In this document: positions 25,164-33,795 of the stretch, in pieces | How the letters are laid out: each line of letters opens with the position of its first letter | Numbering within the stretch: the stretch's first letter is position 1 | The notes under the pieces: model-generated | Seen by the model: the letters and a program-made list of their open reading frames with translations, nothing else | Told to the model about the DNA's origin: nothing | Database searches by the model: none | NCBI GenBank assembly: GCA_023431385.1 | Contig: JAEYWA010000143.1 | Location: 1-45,066 of the forward strand | Reading direction: 5' to 3' | DNA length: 45,066 bases | Source of the DNA: Bacillota bacterium | Lineage (GTDB): Bacteria > Bacillota > Clostridia > Acetivibrionales > DSM-1351 | Translations under genes and position numbers: made by a program

Positions 25164-27026
25164 TCATTTTTTTGACTTTAAAACAATGTCATCATCCTTC
25201 ATCTGAAGCGGCATAGTACATATTACTATATGCTTGTGTTTGATCAGCTGCCTTTGAAGTATTACTCTGGTATGATTATGGAGAACATTATTCCACCATC
25301 TTTTTACAACAAATTGCGGTAGAATTACAGTAATGATATCCCCTTTTTGATAATCATACTCTGCTGATTCAATGAACATCAGAAGAGGTTCAACTACCTT
25401 TCTGAAAGGTGAATATTTTACTATTAACGGTATATCTGTATCGACCATGTTGAATTTTTCACGAACCTTTTTGCCTTGCTCTTCATCAATGGAAACATTA
25501 AAGGCTACTACATTATCTGAAATTGTCCTTGCATATCTTAATGCACGTAAACTTGCCTTGTTGATGCTTGCTATGGGAACTATGACCCTGTTTCTGTATA
25601 CATCACGGGGGATACTTACTTTCTTTAATTCCTCAGGAGATACCTTCAGCTGTTTATGCAGCGCTGTATAATGTTTTTTAACCTTAAGCATCATAAATAT
25701 CATTATGGGGATAACAATTACTACAATCCAGGCACCCATTGTGAATTTAGTTATAGCTATAATAATTACTATGATAAAAGTAACTAGGGCTCCAAACCCG
25801 TTAATTACAGCTTTTACAACCCATTTACCTTCTTTGGCTCTTATCCATTTACAGAACATCCCTGCCTGAGAAAGTGTGAAGGAAATAAAAACACCTATAG
25901 CATAGAGCCCTATCAATCTGGTAACGTTTGCATTAAATATGATAATTAAGGCTGCTGCAATGGCGGAAAGAAATATTATCCCATTTGAAAAGCTTAATCT
26001 GTCACCTCTCATACTAAGCTGTCGTGGAACATAGCCCTCCTTGGCCATAACCGATATAAGATTAGGGAAGCCAAAATAAGCTGTATTTGCCGCAAGAACA
26101 AGAATACCAAAGGAAAGTGCAGTAATAATGTAAAATAAAACATTTTTTCCAAATATCATACCTGCAATTTGAATAAGCATTGCTCCCTTACTGGGATCTA
26201 TGGGATAATAATTGGCTATAATGGAGGTTCCTCCAAAAACTATTAATACTAAAGTTGAAAGCAGAACCAAAACAGCTTTTGCATTTTTAGTAGCTGGCTC
26301 CCTGAAATTAGGAACTGAATTGCTTACAGCCTCAACTCCGGTAAGAGCAGCACAACCATTTGTAAATGCACTGAGAAGCAGAAAAAGAGATACGGGTTGT
26401 AGTGTCGTTTCTGCAAGCTCTAAGGGCTCTGGTTCATAACCCATAAAAATCTTAATTACACCAACAATTAGCATTAAAATGATGGAGAAAATAAAGAAAT
26501 AGGTAGGAAGACTGAACAGCTTTGCAGATTCCTTAATCCCTCTAAGATTCCCCAGTGTCATTAGTATTATTACAAAAACGCATAAATAGACGGTATAAGG
26601 CTTTAATACCGGAAATGCAGAAACAATCTGATGTACGCCAGAGGCTATACTAACTGCTACAGTGAGTATATAGCTTATGCAAAGAGCAGAGCCGGCAGTT
26701 ACGCCTGCCAATAAACCAATATTTTCTTTAGCAACCACGTAGGCTCCGCCACCGTTTGGATAGCAGTCTATTGTTTGCCTGTATGACAGAGTTAATACTC
26801 CCAATAACAATATAATACCTATGGAAATATAAGCCATATACTTAAATGCAAGCATACCAATAACTGGCAGTAAAACCAGCAATATCTCCTGCCCGGCATA
26901 TGCTACAGATGAGATTGCATCACTTGAAAGTATAGGAAGTCCCCATAAAACTCCAAACTTCTCTCCTTTAATTTCTTCATTTTTAAGAGGTCTGCCAATC
27001 AGCAACCTTTTTATCGTCTTGTTCAT
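25164..27026 (-). CDS. APC-superfamily permease, KimA/YdaO-like
   Basis: A 620-residue transporter: about 12 helices up to residue 450, then a cytosolic domain of about 165 residues (RDVYRNRVIVPIASINKASLRAL, NVVAFNVSI) with the fold of universal-stress-type domains. The N-terminus (KRLLIGRPLKNEEIKGEKFG, LSSDAISSVAYAGQEILL) and CYPNGGGAYVVAKEN are typical of the KimA family of high-affinity potassium importers rather than amino-acid permeases. I start at ATG 27026, with AGGTGA 7 nt upstream; a 27050 start would lack a ribosome site. In B. subtilis kimA is controlled by a c-di-AMP riboswitch; the 160 bp here do not show one. It is a lone leftward gene. Confidence 0.82.
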   Translation of the reverse strand: MNKTIKRLLIGRPLKNEEIKGEKFGVLWGLPILSSDAISSVAYAGQEILLVLLPVIGMLAFKYMAYISIGIILLLGVLTLSYRQTIDCYPNGGGAYVVAKENIGLLAGVTAGSALCISYILTVAVSIASGVHQIVSAFPVLKPYTVYLCVFVIILMTLGNLRGIKESAKLFSLPTYFFIFSIILMLIVGVIKIFMGYEPEPLELAETTLQPVSLFLLLSAFTNGCAALTGVEAVSNSVPNFREPATKNAKAVLVLLSTLVLIVFGGTSIIANYYPIDPSKGAMLIQIAGMIFGKNVLFYIITALSFGILVLAANTAYFGFPNLISVMAKEGYVPRQLSMRGDRLSFSNGIIFLSAIAAALIIIFNANVTRLIGLYAIGVFISFTLSQAGMFCKWIRAKEGKWVVKAVINGFGALVTFIIVIIIAITKFTMGAWIVVIVIPIMIFMMLKVKKHYTALHKQLKVSPEELKKVSIPRDVYRNRVIVPIASINKASLRALRYARTISDNVVAFNVSIDEEQGKKVREKFNMVDTDIPLIVKYSPFRKVVEPLLMFIESAEYDYQKGDIITVILPQFVVKRWWNNVLHNHTRVILQRQLIKHKHIVICTMPLQMKDDDIVLKSKK

Positions 27027-27178
27027 TTCATAATCACCTGTACCATTCATTATTGTATAAGATTTCGAACAACATTATATTATTATAATTGATTATAGAA
27101 TAAATTGTAAACTAATATCTATATAGTATTAGATTTCTCTTTTCTTTATTTAAAAATGTAGAAAATAATTTCAAAGTA

Positions 27179-27227
27179 TTGAATAAATAATTCTATTTGT
27201 TATACTATATATATAACAAATAGAATT
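27179..27227 (+). promoter_or_regulatory. GntR promoter with overlapping palindromic operator
   Basis: Perfect 16-bp arms, AATTCTATTTGTTATA (27189-27204) and its complement (27212-27227), around CTATATA. A promoter, TTGAAT (27179-27184), 16 bp, TATACT (27201-27206), runs through it, so a bound dimer would cover the -10. This fits autorepression by the GntR protein encoded 12 bp further on. Confidence 0.75.
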
Positions 27228-27238
27228 TAGGTGATAGT

Positions 27239-27619
27239 GTGTACTTGAAAATTGATTTCGAAAGCGAAAAACCTATTTACACTCAATTGATGGAACAGAT
27301 TGTTGAGGGCATAGCTTTGGGTCATTTAAAGCAAGGCGAACCCTTGCCTTCGGTTAGGCAGATGGCGGAGGATATTGGTATCAACCTGCATACTGTTAAT
27401 AAAGCGTATAGTCTTCTGAAAGCTGAAGGTTATATTAAGTTGGATAGAAGAAAGGGCGCCGTTGTTAATTTGAATTTTCAACAGACCAAGGAACAATTAA
27501 TGGAGAAACTGGGTGATGAGCTGAAACCAGTTTTGGCTGACGCATATTGTAAAAAAATCAGTAAAGAAGAATTAGCCGAGCTTATAAATGAAATTTATAA
27601 CAGGTTTGAAAAAACATAA
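27239..27619 (+). CDS. GntR-family regulator, YtrA type
   Basis: A 126-residue repressor: winged helix-turn-helix (about 10-80, PIYTQLMEQIVEGIALG, EPLPSVRQMAEDIGINLHTV, NKAYSLLKAEGYI) and a short helical tail of about 45 residues, the compact layout of the YtrA subgroup that controls ABC transporters and membrane proteins. The GTG start (27239) follows an AGGTGA site. The gene overlaps none but is followed 88 bp later by the DUF1648 protein gene, forming a typical YtrA/DUF1648 pair. Its operator is the palindrome immediately upstream. Confidence 0.9.
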   Translation: MYLKIDFESEKPIYTQLMEQIVEGIALGHLKQGEPLPSVRQMAEDIGINLHTVNKAYSLLKAEGYIKLDRRKGAVVNLNFQQTKEQLMEKLGDELKPVLADAYCKKISKEELAELINEIYNRFEKT

Positions 27620-27707
27620 CAGAATCAATATAAAGTTTGGTTTTGTAATAATAAAATTTATTATGCGTAATGGATTATCCCAATTGCGTTCAAGAAGGGG
27701 TGCAATT

Positions 27708-29177
27708 ATGAATATGTATCTACTGATCGTTAGTTATTTTATGGCAACTGTAATTTTTGTCTATGGCTTATTCTTGCAAAATATTAGTCAACTAAATAAG
27801 AAGGCTCTGTTTTATGGTGTCAGGATTCCCGTTGGATATGAAAATAATGAGAAACTTGTATTCCTTCATAAAAAGTATCAGCGTAATTTACTCCTTTGTT
27901 TTATAGTTTTTATGATTATGCTGACACTTGTTATAATTTTTGGCTCCGAGGAAATTGCTGTTGCTTTATTAGTGCCAGAAACATTATTGTCTCTGGCTGT
28001 AATAGCAGTAAATTACTTGGCTATACACAAAAGAATAAAACAAGTAAGAATTGAGGAGAAATGGACCTTTGATAAAAATGTAGTTATTATAGATACCAGT
28101 TATAGAAATAATAAAGAAAAGGAAGAGAGGATTACAGTTTCTTTATTATGGTTTATAATACCACTATGTATTTTGGTTACAACAATTATAGGGTTACTAA
28201 TAAAAGTTGCTGTGATACCTGACAGTAATTCAGCCGAAGAATTTTATCTATTTAATGATGGTCTTTCAGCATTTACCATGGTTATATTACAGGCATTTTT
28301 AAACATTATCTTTTTATTTAGTCAATTAATAATAAAAAATTCCAAACAGAGTATAAATGGCGGAGTAATTGGTGAAATCAGACATAAAAGCAGAAGAATA
28401 AGATACCTGCTATCTGCCGGTCTTCTGATATTAGACATATATCTTAATCTTGTATTTATGCTTGTTGCTTTTTCAATGAGTAATATAGTAAACCAATCAC
28501 TTATGAAATTCAGTTTACCAGTTTCAATATTTATACCTGTAATATTCAGCGCTGTCTTCATTATGGCAATATCGAAAACTATGAAGGAAGGAAAATATAT
28601 CCCGAAATCAGATACCGAAACACAGGTTGTTAACAGAAATGATGATAAGCTTTATCTGTTCGGATCGTTATATTACAATAATAACGATCCTGCCCTGTTC
28701 GTTGAGAAAAGGGTGGGTATTGGATTTGCTCTTAACTTTGCAAAACCTGCGGCAAAAATATTTATGGGTGTTATTGCTCTTATAGTTATCGGATCTTTAG
28801 TCCTGGTGGCATTTATGCCGGGAATGACCTCAGAGAGACAGGTTGAAGTGAGTAGGGACTTGATTTCGATATCTGGAACTTGGGGTACTGATATACGGAT
28901 GGAACAGATTGGAAATGTTACCATCAAAAATGAGCTTCCTGTGGTCTTGATGAAAACAAACGGAGCAGATATAAGAAACAAGCTCTACGGACATCACAAA
29001 TTGAAAGGCTATAATGATGCATTGCTTTTTATTGGGGACCAAAATCAGCCATTTATAGCTGTCCAGCTAAAAAACGGAAAATTAATTTTGATCAATTATG
29101 AAGATGAGACTAAGACTGAGCTGCTCTATCAAAAAATAGTAAATAATTTTGATGCGGCCAGTACTAAAAATAAATGA
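27708..29177 (+). CDS. DUF1648/DUF5808-type polytopic membrane protein
   Basis: A 489-residue membrane protein with about eight or nine helices. The N-terminal region (NKKALFYGVRIP, then VFLHKKYQRNL) and the YLFGSLYYNNNDPALFVEKRVGIGFALNFA block near residue 330 are characteristic of the DUF1648/DUF5808 family that is commonly found beside YtrA-type GntR regulators. A C-terminal domain of about 110 residues after the last helix (about 385-489) is extracytoplasmic or cytosolic and beta-rich. I start at ATG 27708 with AAGGGGTG upstream; a longer frame from 27588 overlaps the GntR gene. No enzymatic role is known; a part in envelope stress or antibiotic response is inferred only from such pairings. 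Confidence 0.83.
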   Translation: MNMYLLIVSYFMATVIFVYGLFLQNISQLNKKALFYGVRIPVGYENNEKLVFLHKKYQRNLLLCFIVFMIMLTLVIIFGSEEIAVALLVPETLLSLAVIAVNYLAIHKRIKQVRIEEKWTFDKNVVIIDTSYRNNKEKEERITVSLLWFIIPLCILVTTIIGLLIKVAVIPDSNSAEEFYLFNDGLSAFTMVILQAFLNIIFLFSQLIIKNSKQSINGGVIGEIRHKSRRIRYLLSAGLLILDIYLNLVFMLVAFSMSNIVNQSLMKFSLPVSIFIPVIFSAVFIMAISKTMKEGKYIPKSDTETQVVNRNDDKLYLFGSLYYNNNDPALFVEKRVGIGFALNFAKPAAKIFMGVIALIVIGSLVLVAFMPGMTSERQVEVSRDLISISGTWGTDIRMEQIGNVTIKNELPVVLMKTNGADIRNKLYGHHKLKGYNDALLFIGDQNQPFIAVQLKNGKLILINYEDETKTELLYQKIVNNFDAASTKNK

Positions 29178-29353
29178 GTTAATGTTATGTAGCAGTGCAA
29201 TTTCATCTCTAAAAGTATTTTAAGAAGCTGTGGTGTAATTTATGGGAAAATGTTAAAATATTATAAGTATTTTGCATATGTTAGATCCATTTGATGAATG
29301 TTATAATGTTCTGATATCCTACATGAAAACTTATTAAATAGACGGAGTGAAAT

Positions 29354-31081
29354 ATGAAACATATAATCAGACTATTCAAACTGGCAAAACCCTGGACAAA
29401 ATATCTTGTAATATCTACTATTGCATTATTTATGATTTCGGGGATTAACCTGACAGCACCGTACATAACCTCTAAGATTATAGCAATTATGGAATCTGGC
29501 GATTATAGAAAATCTATAGATACTATAATTATTTTGTCAATTTCGCTGTTGGGGTGCTTTGCACTAAGAGCTTTATTTCAATTCTTAAACAATTATTTTG
29601 CACATGTGGCATCCTGGAGTCTTGTAGCTCGTATACGAGGAATACTTTATGATCATTTTCAGAAGCTTTCCATGAGCTATTATCATGATAAGCAAACCGG
29701 ACAGCTCATGTCGAGGGTAGTTAATGATACAAACACCTTTGAGAATCTTATTGCACATGCTATACCGGATCTAATAACAAATATCATAACGCTTGTTGGT
29801 GTGCTGATAATTCTTGTATTCATAAATCCGCTGCTAGCCCTGCTGGTCTGTATTCCCATACCATTTATAGCCTTACTTTCAATTGTTCTGCGAAAGATAA
29901 GAAAGTATTTTAAAGTCGGTCAGACAAAAATCGCCGAGTTAAACGCAGTTCTACAGGATAATTTTTCGGGCATGAAGGAAATACAGGTTTTCAACAAGCA
30001 GGAATATGAACTGGAGAAGGTTTCGGAAAAATCTGAAGAATACTCATCAGCTTTGATTAAAGCATTGTTTTATTCAGGGATACTGAATCCTGCCGTTAAC
30101 TTTATTTCGTCAATAGGAACGGTTATTGTGTTGATAGCCGGACCTTTGCTGGCTATAAAAACAGGACTGAGCATATCCGAGGTTGTGGCCTTTTTATTAT
30201 ATCTAAATTTATTCTATACACCTATTTCAACACTGACCAGGGTGGTGGAGGATATGCAGCAGGCTCTGGCAGGAGCAGAAAGGGTATTTGAGGTATTGGA
30301 TACCGATCCTGATATAAAAGATAAGCCCCAGGCTAAAAAGGTCGGAAAACTAACTGGCTCTATAGAATTCCAAAATGTGAGCTTTTCATATAAGGGAGAT
30401 ATTCCTGTGTTGGACAATATTAGCTTTAAAGTGAAGCAGGGGCAGATGATAGCCCTTGTTGGGCCGACAGGGGTAGGTAAAACTACAGTATCCGCCTTGA
30501 TTGCCAGATTTTATGATCCTGACTCCGGTAAAATTTTAATGGATGGTATTGATATAAAGGATATAACGCTTGAGTCCCTTAGAAATCAGTTGAGTATAGT
30601 ATTGCAGGATGTATTTCTTTTTAACGGTACCATAGCTGAAAACATAGCCTATGGCTGTCATAATTCAACTCAGGAGCAAATAGAAGAGGCTGCGGAAACA
30701 GCTTATATCCATGAGTACATAATGTCCCTGCCAGAAAAATATGAAACTGTTATCGGGGAAAGAGGCGTACGACTCAGCGGAGGTCAAAAACAGAGGATAT
30801 CCATTGCCAGATCTGTACTGAGAAATTCACCTGTTCTTATTCTTGATGAAGCCACCTCAGCTGTGGACACCGAAACAGAAACGGAAATTCAAAAGGCTAT
30901 CAATAAAATTGCAGGAACAAGAACTCTGATTGTTATAGCTCACAGATTATCAACTGTAAAGAGAGCAGACAAAATAATTGTACTTGAAAACGGTAAAATA
31001 GCCGAAGAGGGACAGCATGATGAACTGCTCGAGTTAAACGGAGTATATGCAAATCTTTGTAACATTCAAAGTTTGACGTAA
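29354..31081 (+). CDS. ABC exporter, fused membrane and ATPase domains
   Basis: A 575-residue half-transporter of the MsbA/LmrA/BmrA type. Six helices occupy about residues 15-310 (with YYHDKQTGQLMSRVVNDTN as the coupling-helix region), followed by the ATPase: Walker A GPTGVGKTT (about 370), Q-loop QDVFLFNGTI, signature RLSGGQKQR, Walker B VLILDEATSAVD and the H-loop AHRLST. It should act as a homodimer or with a partner; no second half-transporter is encoded nearby. The following small anchored protein is 42 bp away and probably belongs to the same transcript. The substrate is unknown. Confidence 0.93.
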   Translation: MKHIIRLFKLAKPWTKYLVISTIALFMISGINLTAPYITSKIIAIMESGDYRKSIDTIIILSISLLGCFALRALFQFLNNYFAHVASWSLVARIRGILYDHFQKLSMSYYHDKQTGQLMSRVVNDTNTFENLIAHAIPDLITNIITLVGVLIILVFINPLLALLVCIPIPFIALLSIVLRKIRKYFKVGQTKIAELNAVLQDNFSGMKEIQVFNKQEYELEKVSEKSEEYSSALIKALFYSGILNPAVNFISSIGTVIVLIAGPLLAIKTGLSISEVVAFLLYLNLFYTPISTLTRVVEDMQQALAGAERVFEVLDTDPDIKDKPQAKKVGKLTGSIEFQNVSFSYKGDIPVLDNISFKVKQGQMIALVGPTGVGKTTVSALIARFYDPDSGKILMDGIDIKDITLESLRNQLSIVLQDVFLFNGTIAENIAYGCHNSTQEQIEEAAETAYIHEYIMSLPEKYETVIGERGVRLSGGQKQRISIARSVLRNSPVLILDEATSAVDTETETEIQKAINKIAGTRTLIVIAHRLSTVKRADKIIVLENGKIAEEGQHDELLELNGVYANLCNIQSLT

Positions 31082-31123
31082 ACTATGAAAACATAATATT
31101 TAATTATGGAAAGAAGGCAAAAA

Positions 31124-31735
31124 ATGAAAGGTAAGATTTCAAACTTTTGGTATTATTACAAAGTGTATGTATTTGTAGGTTTATTTATTTTAGCTGTTGC
31201 TTTTGTCCTGATAATGTTCTCAAAAGGTAACAGCGAGCCTGATATTCAGATCGGATATGTCACCGATGGAAGAGAAATTGGCGAGGATGCAGAAGAGGCT
31301 ATAAACAGTCACTTTGAAAAGGTAATTCAGGATGTAAATAAGGATGAAAAAAAAATATTGGATTTTGTTCCGATGATGGGGCCGAGGGTTGATGTGGAAT
31401 TTTCGGATGAGGGTGTTCAAATAATGCTAATGGATGGACATACGCTACAAGTATACAAGGAAAAAGGAGTTTTTGAGCCTTTGGATGAGTTTGTGGACAA
31501 GCATCAAATTGATATTAGTGGCAATGAAGAGATTATGGCGACTCCTCAGGGACAAAGCGAAAAGCATATATATGCCCTGCCAGTGAACCAAATTAAGTAT
31601 CTGCTTGATTTTGGATTTCCTGCAGAAAATTATTATTTGACAATGAGAGTTGAATATGAAAAGAATGAGACTACTAAAATGAAAAACAAAAATGCATATA
31701 AAGTTCTTGAGAAAATGTTAGAATACAAGGGCTGA
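31124..31735 (+). CDS. membrane-anchored extracytoplasmic protein of unknown function
   Basis: A 203-residue protein with a single N-terminal helix (about residues 12-32, preceded by NFWYYYKVY) and an acidic outer domain with alternating strands and helices (PDIQIGYVTDGREI, VQIMLMDGHTLQVYKEKGVFEPLDEF). The topology resembles one lobe of a periplasmic binding protein and occurs in many Clostridial hypothetical proteins. I start at ATG 31124, after GAAGG, rather than six codons earlier. Its place directly after an ABC exporter gene suggests it assists the exporter or is matured with it, but this is inference. Confidence 0.75.
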   Translation: MKGKISNFWYYYKVYVFVGLFILAVAFVLIMFSKGNSEPDIQIGYVTDGREIGEDAEEAINSHFEKVIQDVNKDEKKILDFVPMMGPRVDVEFSDEGVQIMLMDGHTLQVYKEKGVFEPLDEFVDKHQIDISGNEEIMATPQGQSEKHIYALPVNQIKYLLDFGFPAENYYLTMRVEYEKNETTKMKNKNAYKVLEKMLEYKG

Positions 31736-31807
31736 GAACACATAAAGCCAAGAATACAAAAGTATAGCAATAAGACTAAAATATAAGTATATAATAAAAA
31801 ACTGCAT

Positions 31808-31852
31808 AGAGGTACCTAAACACAGCAGCCGTTTAGGAATACCTCTTTTTTA
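31808..31852 (+). terminator. rho-independent terminator
   Basis: AGAGGTACCTAAAC pairs with GTTTAGGAATACCTCT (two-base bulge) around CACAGCAGCC-like loop, then T6. It ends the ABC exporter transcript before the PadR promoter. Confidence 0.85.
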
Positions 31853-31868
31853 TTTGTCTAATTTATTA

Positions 31869-31920
31869 TTGACAATGTATATCACTCTGATATAATAATA
31901 TGTATCAGAGTGATATACAT
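31869..31920 (+). promoter_or_regulatory. PadR promoter with an 18-bp inverted-repeat operator
   Basis: ATGTATATCACTCTGATA (31875-31892) and its exact complement (31903-31920) flank 10 bp. TTGACA (31869-31874) and TATAAT (31891-31896) have a 16-bp spacer that lies almost wholly within the left arm, so a bound dimer would block polymerase. The ribosome site of the PadR gene follows the right arm at once. Confidence 0.85.
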
Positions 31921-31936
31921 TACTAAGGAGATTAAA

Positions 31937-32509
31937 ATGAAAAACAAAACCATGTATGCAATACTTGGGGTTCTCAGCCTTTTAGGACCGATGTCGGGCT
32001 ATGATATCAAGAAATTTTGCGATAAAAGTATTTCTTATTTCTGGAATGAAAACTTCGGTCATTTATATCCGGTATTATCTCAACTGGAGGCAGCAGAACT
32101 TATTCAGAGAGAAACATCGGACGATTCATCAAGAAGGAAAAGCTACACTATAACTGAAAAAGGTATGGCTGTTTTAAAAAACTGGCTTATTGAACCTGTT
32201 GAGTATCAGCCCGAAAGATCGGAGCTGCTTTTAAAGCTTTCCTTCGGGAATCAGATGGAGCTTGGGAATACCCTGAAAATGCTTCGACAGGCAAAGGAAA
32301 GGACTAATGGAAAGTATATTCAGCTTAGTCAAATCCTTTCTTACTATCTAGAAAACGATGAAGCAAATTTAAAGCCTCAGTATCCATATTGGATAGTAAC
32401 ATTACGATACGGTATAAATTCTCTTGGGGCATCATTAAAATGGTTTGATGAAACAGAGGAATACTTAATAAATTATCAGAAAGAAAATGGAGGTGAAGGG
32501 GCTATATAG
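31937..32509 (+). CDS. PadR-family transcriptional repressor
   Basis: A 190-residue PadR/Vir-type regulator. The winged helix covers about residues 4-78 (YAILGVLSLLGPMSGYDIKKF, HLYPVLSQLEAAELI, RRKSYTITEKGMAVL), followed by a long C-terminal helical dimer domain (about 85-185). I start at ATG 31937 (AAGGAG 6 nt before), not at the GTG in the operator arm. PadR proteins usually repress a neighbouring transporter or hydrolase and release DNA on ligand binding. Here the next gene, 9 bp away, encodes a metallo-hydrolase, likely the regulated partner. Confidence 0.9.
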   Translation: MKNKTMYAILGVLSLLGPMSGYDIKKFCDKSISYFWNENFGHLYPVLSQLEAAELIQRETSDDSSRRKSYTITEKGMAVLKNWLIEPVEYQPERSELLLKLSFGNQMELGNTLKMLRQAKERTNGKYIQLSQILSYYLENDEANLKPQYPYWIVTLRYGINSLGASLKWFDETEEYLINYQKENGGEGAI

Positions 32510-32518
32510 CCTTAATTT

Positions 32519-33274
32519 ATGAGAATTGACGACGGACTGGCAATCCTTGAATTGGAACCAAATGTTCCGAATGTTACAGGTACTATTTATCCTGTGCTGG
32601 TATGGGATGATAAAAACACAATATTAATTGATACCGGACTGCCCGGTCAGGCCGAAACCCTTTTGGAACTTATTAAAAATGAGGGAGTACAGCCTGAAAA
32701 AATTGACACCATAATCATAACCCATCATGATATGGACCATATTGGAAGTCTCGCTCCCATTGTTAAATGGATTCGCACCCAAAACGATGAAAAATCTACT
32801 GTTCAAGTACTTTCCCACGAGATAGAGAAACCGTATATTCAGAGCGAGAAGTTACCTATCAAGTTTACTAAAGAAATTCTTGAAGAAATGCAGAAACAAT
32901 TAGCTAAACTATCACCTGAGCAACAGAAGGAGTATAAGAGCACATTTTCCGAGAATAAACCTGAAGTAACCGGTATTGTGAACCACCAGCAGGAACTGCC
33001 TCTTTGCGGAGGTATAAGAATTCTTCATACTCCGGGACATACACCCGGGCATATATGTATTTACTTGGAAAAGTACAAAACCCTTGTTGCAGGTGACGTG
33101 CTGACTGTAAGAGATGGCAGGCTTTCGGGACCATTTGTTGACCAGACCTATGATATGGTTCAGGCGAAAAAATCTCTGGCTACCTTATTGGATTTGGATA
33201 TTGAAGGGATGATTTGCTTTCACGGGGGACTTGCTGTTGAGGAAATAAAAAGTATAATTGCCGAGTATTTATAG
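32519..33274 (+). CDS. metallo-beta-lactamase-fold hydrolase
   Basis: A 251-residue MBL-fold enzyme. The metal motif reads TIIITHHDMDHIGS (68-76), that is H-x-D-x-D-H in place of the canonical H-x-H-x-D-H, a variant found in several MBL subgroups. Other ligands: His in HTPGHTPGH (about 171), Asp in VAGDVLT (about 193), His in CFHGG (about 237). An acidic, helical insert (about 95-145, with KLSPEQQKEYKSTFSENK) lies before the third motif. Substrate unknown. It is encoded 9 bp after PadR and is thus likely induced with it. Confidence 0.88.
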   Translation: MRIDDGLAILELEPNVPNVTGTIYPVLVWDDKNTILIDTGLPGQAETLLELIKNEGVQPEKIDTIIITHHDMDHIGSLAPIVKWIRTQNDEKSTVQVLSHEIEKPYIQSEKLPIKFTKEILEEMQKQLAKLSPEQQKEYKSTFSENKPEVTGIVNHQQELPLCGGIRILHTPGHTPGHICIYLEKYKTLVAGDVLTVRDGRLSGPFVDQTYDMVQAKKSLATLLDLDIEGMICFHGGLAVEEIKSIIAEYL

Positions 33275-33441
33275 CTGTATTGGTAACATATTCCTCATAC
33301 TCCTGATAAACCATTGTATCGACTGAATATAAAGCTCTACCCTCGAATACATTAAATTACCAAACCATCTGGTTATATTTATGAAACATATGGTATAATT
33401 AGTTAGGTTTTTAAAAGGAGATTTGAGGAGGTTTAACATAT

Positions 33442-33795
33442 ATGGATCTGGGTGCTATTATTCCGATATTAGCAATAACTTTAATTTTCGGGCCGAAACT
33501 ATTTCACGAAATAAAGGATTATTTACTGAAAAAGGAACAGTTAAAGGCTGAGGTAGAACTTAAGGCCGAAGCGTTACGGTTAAAGAACAGTCTCGAGCTT
33601 GAGAAATTTATTAACTCTGACAATATATTTAACACAAAAAATAATGCTACTACTGGACAAAATAATCCTTCGAATTCTGGTCCACAAAACGTTAATACAA
33701 ACAGTGCTCAGCAAAATACTGTGAATTCAGGTATCGATGAAGAAAACAATGACAACCTTAATCAAAAAAGGAATTCACAATATGAAAGATATTAA
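33442..33795 (+). CDS. small membrane protein with coiled coil and Asn/Gln-rich tail
   Basis: A 117-residue protein: an N-terminal hydrophobic helix (residues 4-20), a highly charged coiled-coil helix (about 26-56, KEQLKAEVELKAEALRLKN), and a disordered tail of about 60 residues rich in Asn, Gln and Ser (NNATTGQNNPSNSGPQNV). AGGAGG precedes the ATG. Its end overlaps the start of the methionine-sulfoxide-reductase gene by 14 bp, so the two are probably translationally coupled. I do not recognise the family, though TM-plus-coil proteins of this size are common in Clostridia. Confidence 0.7.
   Translation: MDLGAIIPILAITLIFGPKLFHEIKDYLLKKEQLKAEVELKAEALRLKNSLELEKFINSDNIFNTKNNATTGQNNPSNSGPQNVNTNSAQQNTVNSGIDEENNDNLNQKRNSQYERY

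Noticed and set aside
27027..27238. ydaO-type riboswitch before the KimA-like gene
   Set aside because: The interval is AT-rich, mostly taken by the GntR operator and lacks the needed folds.
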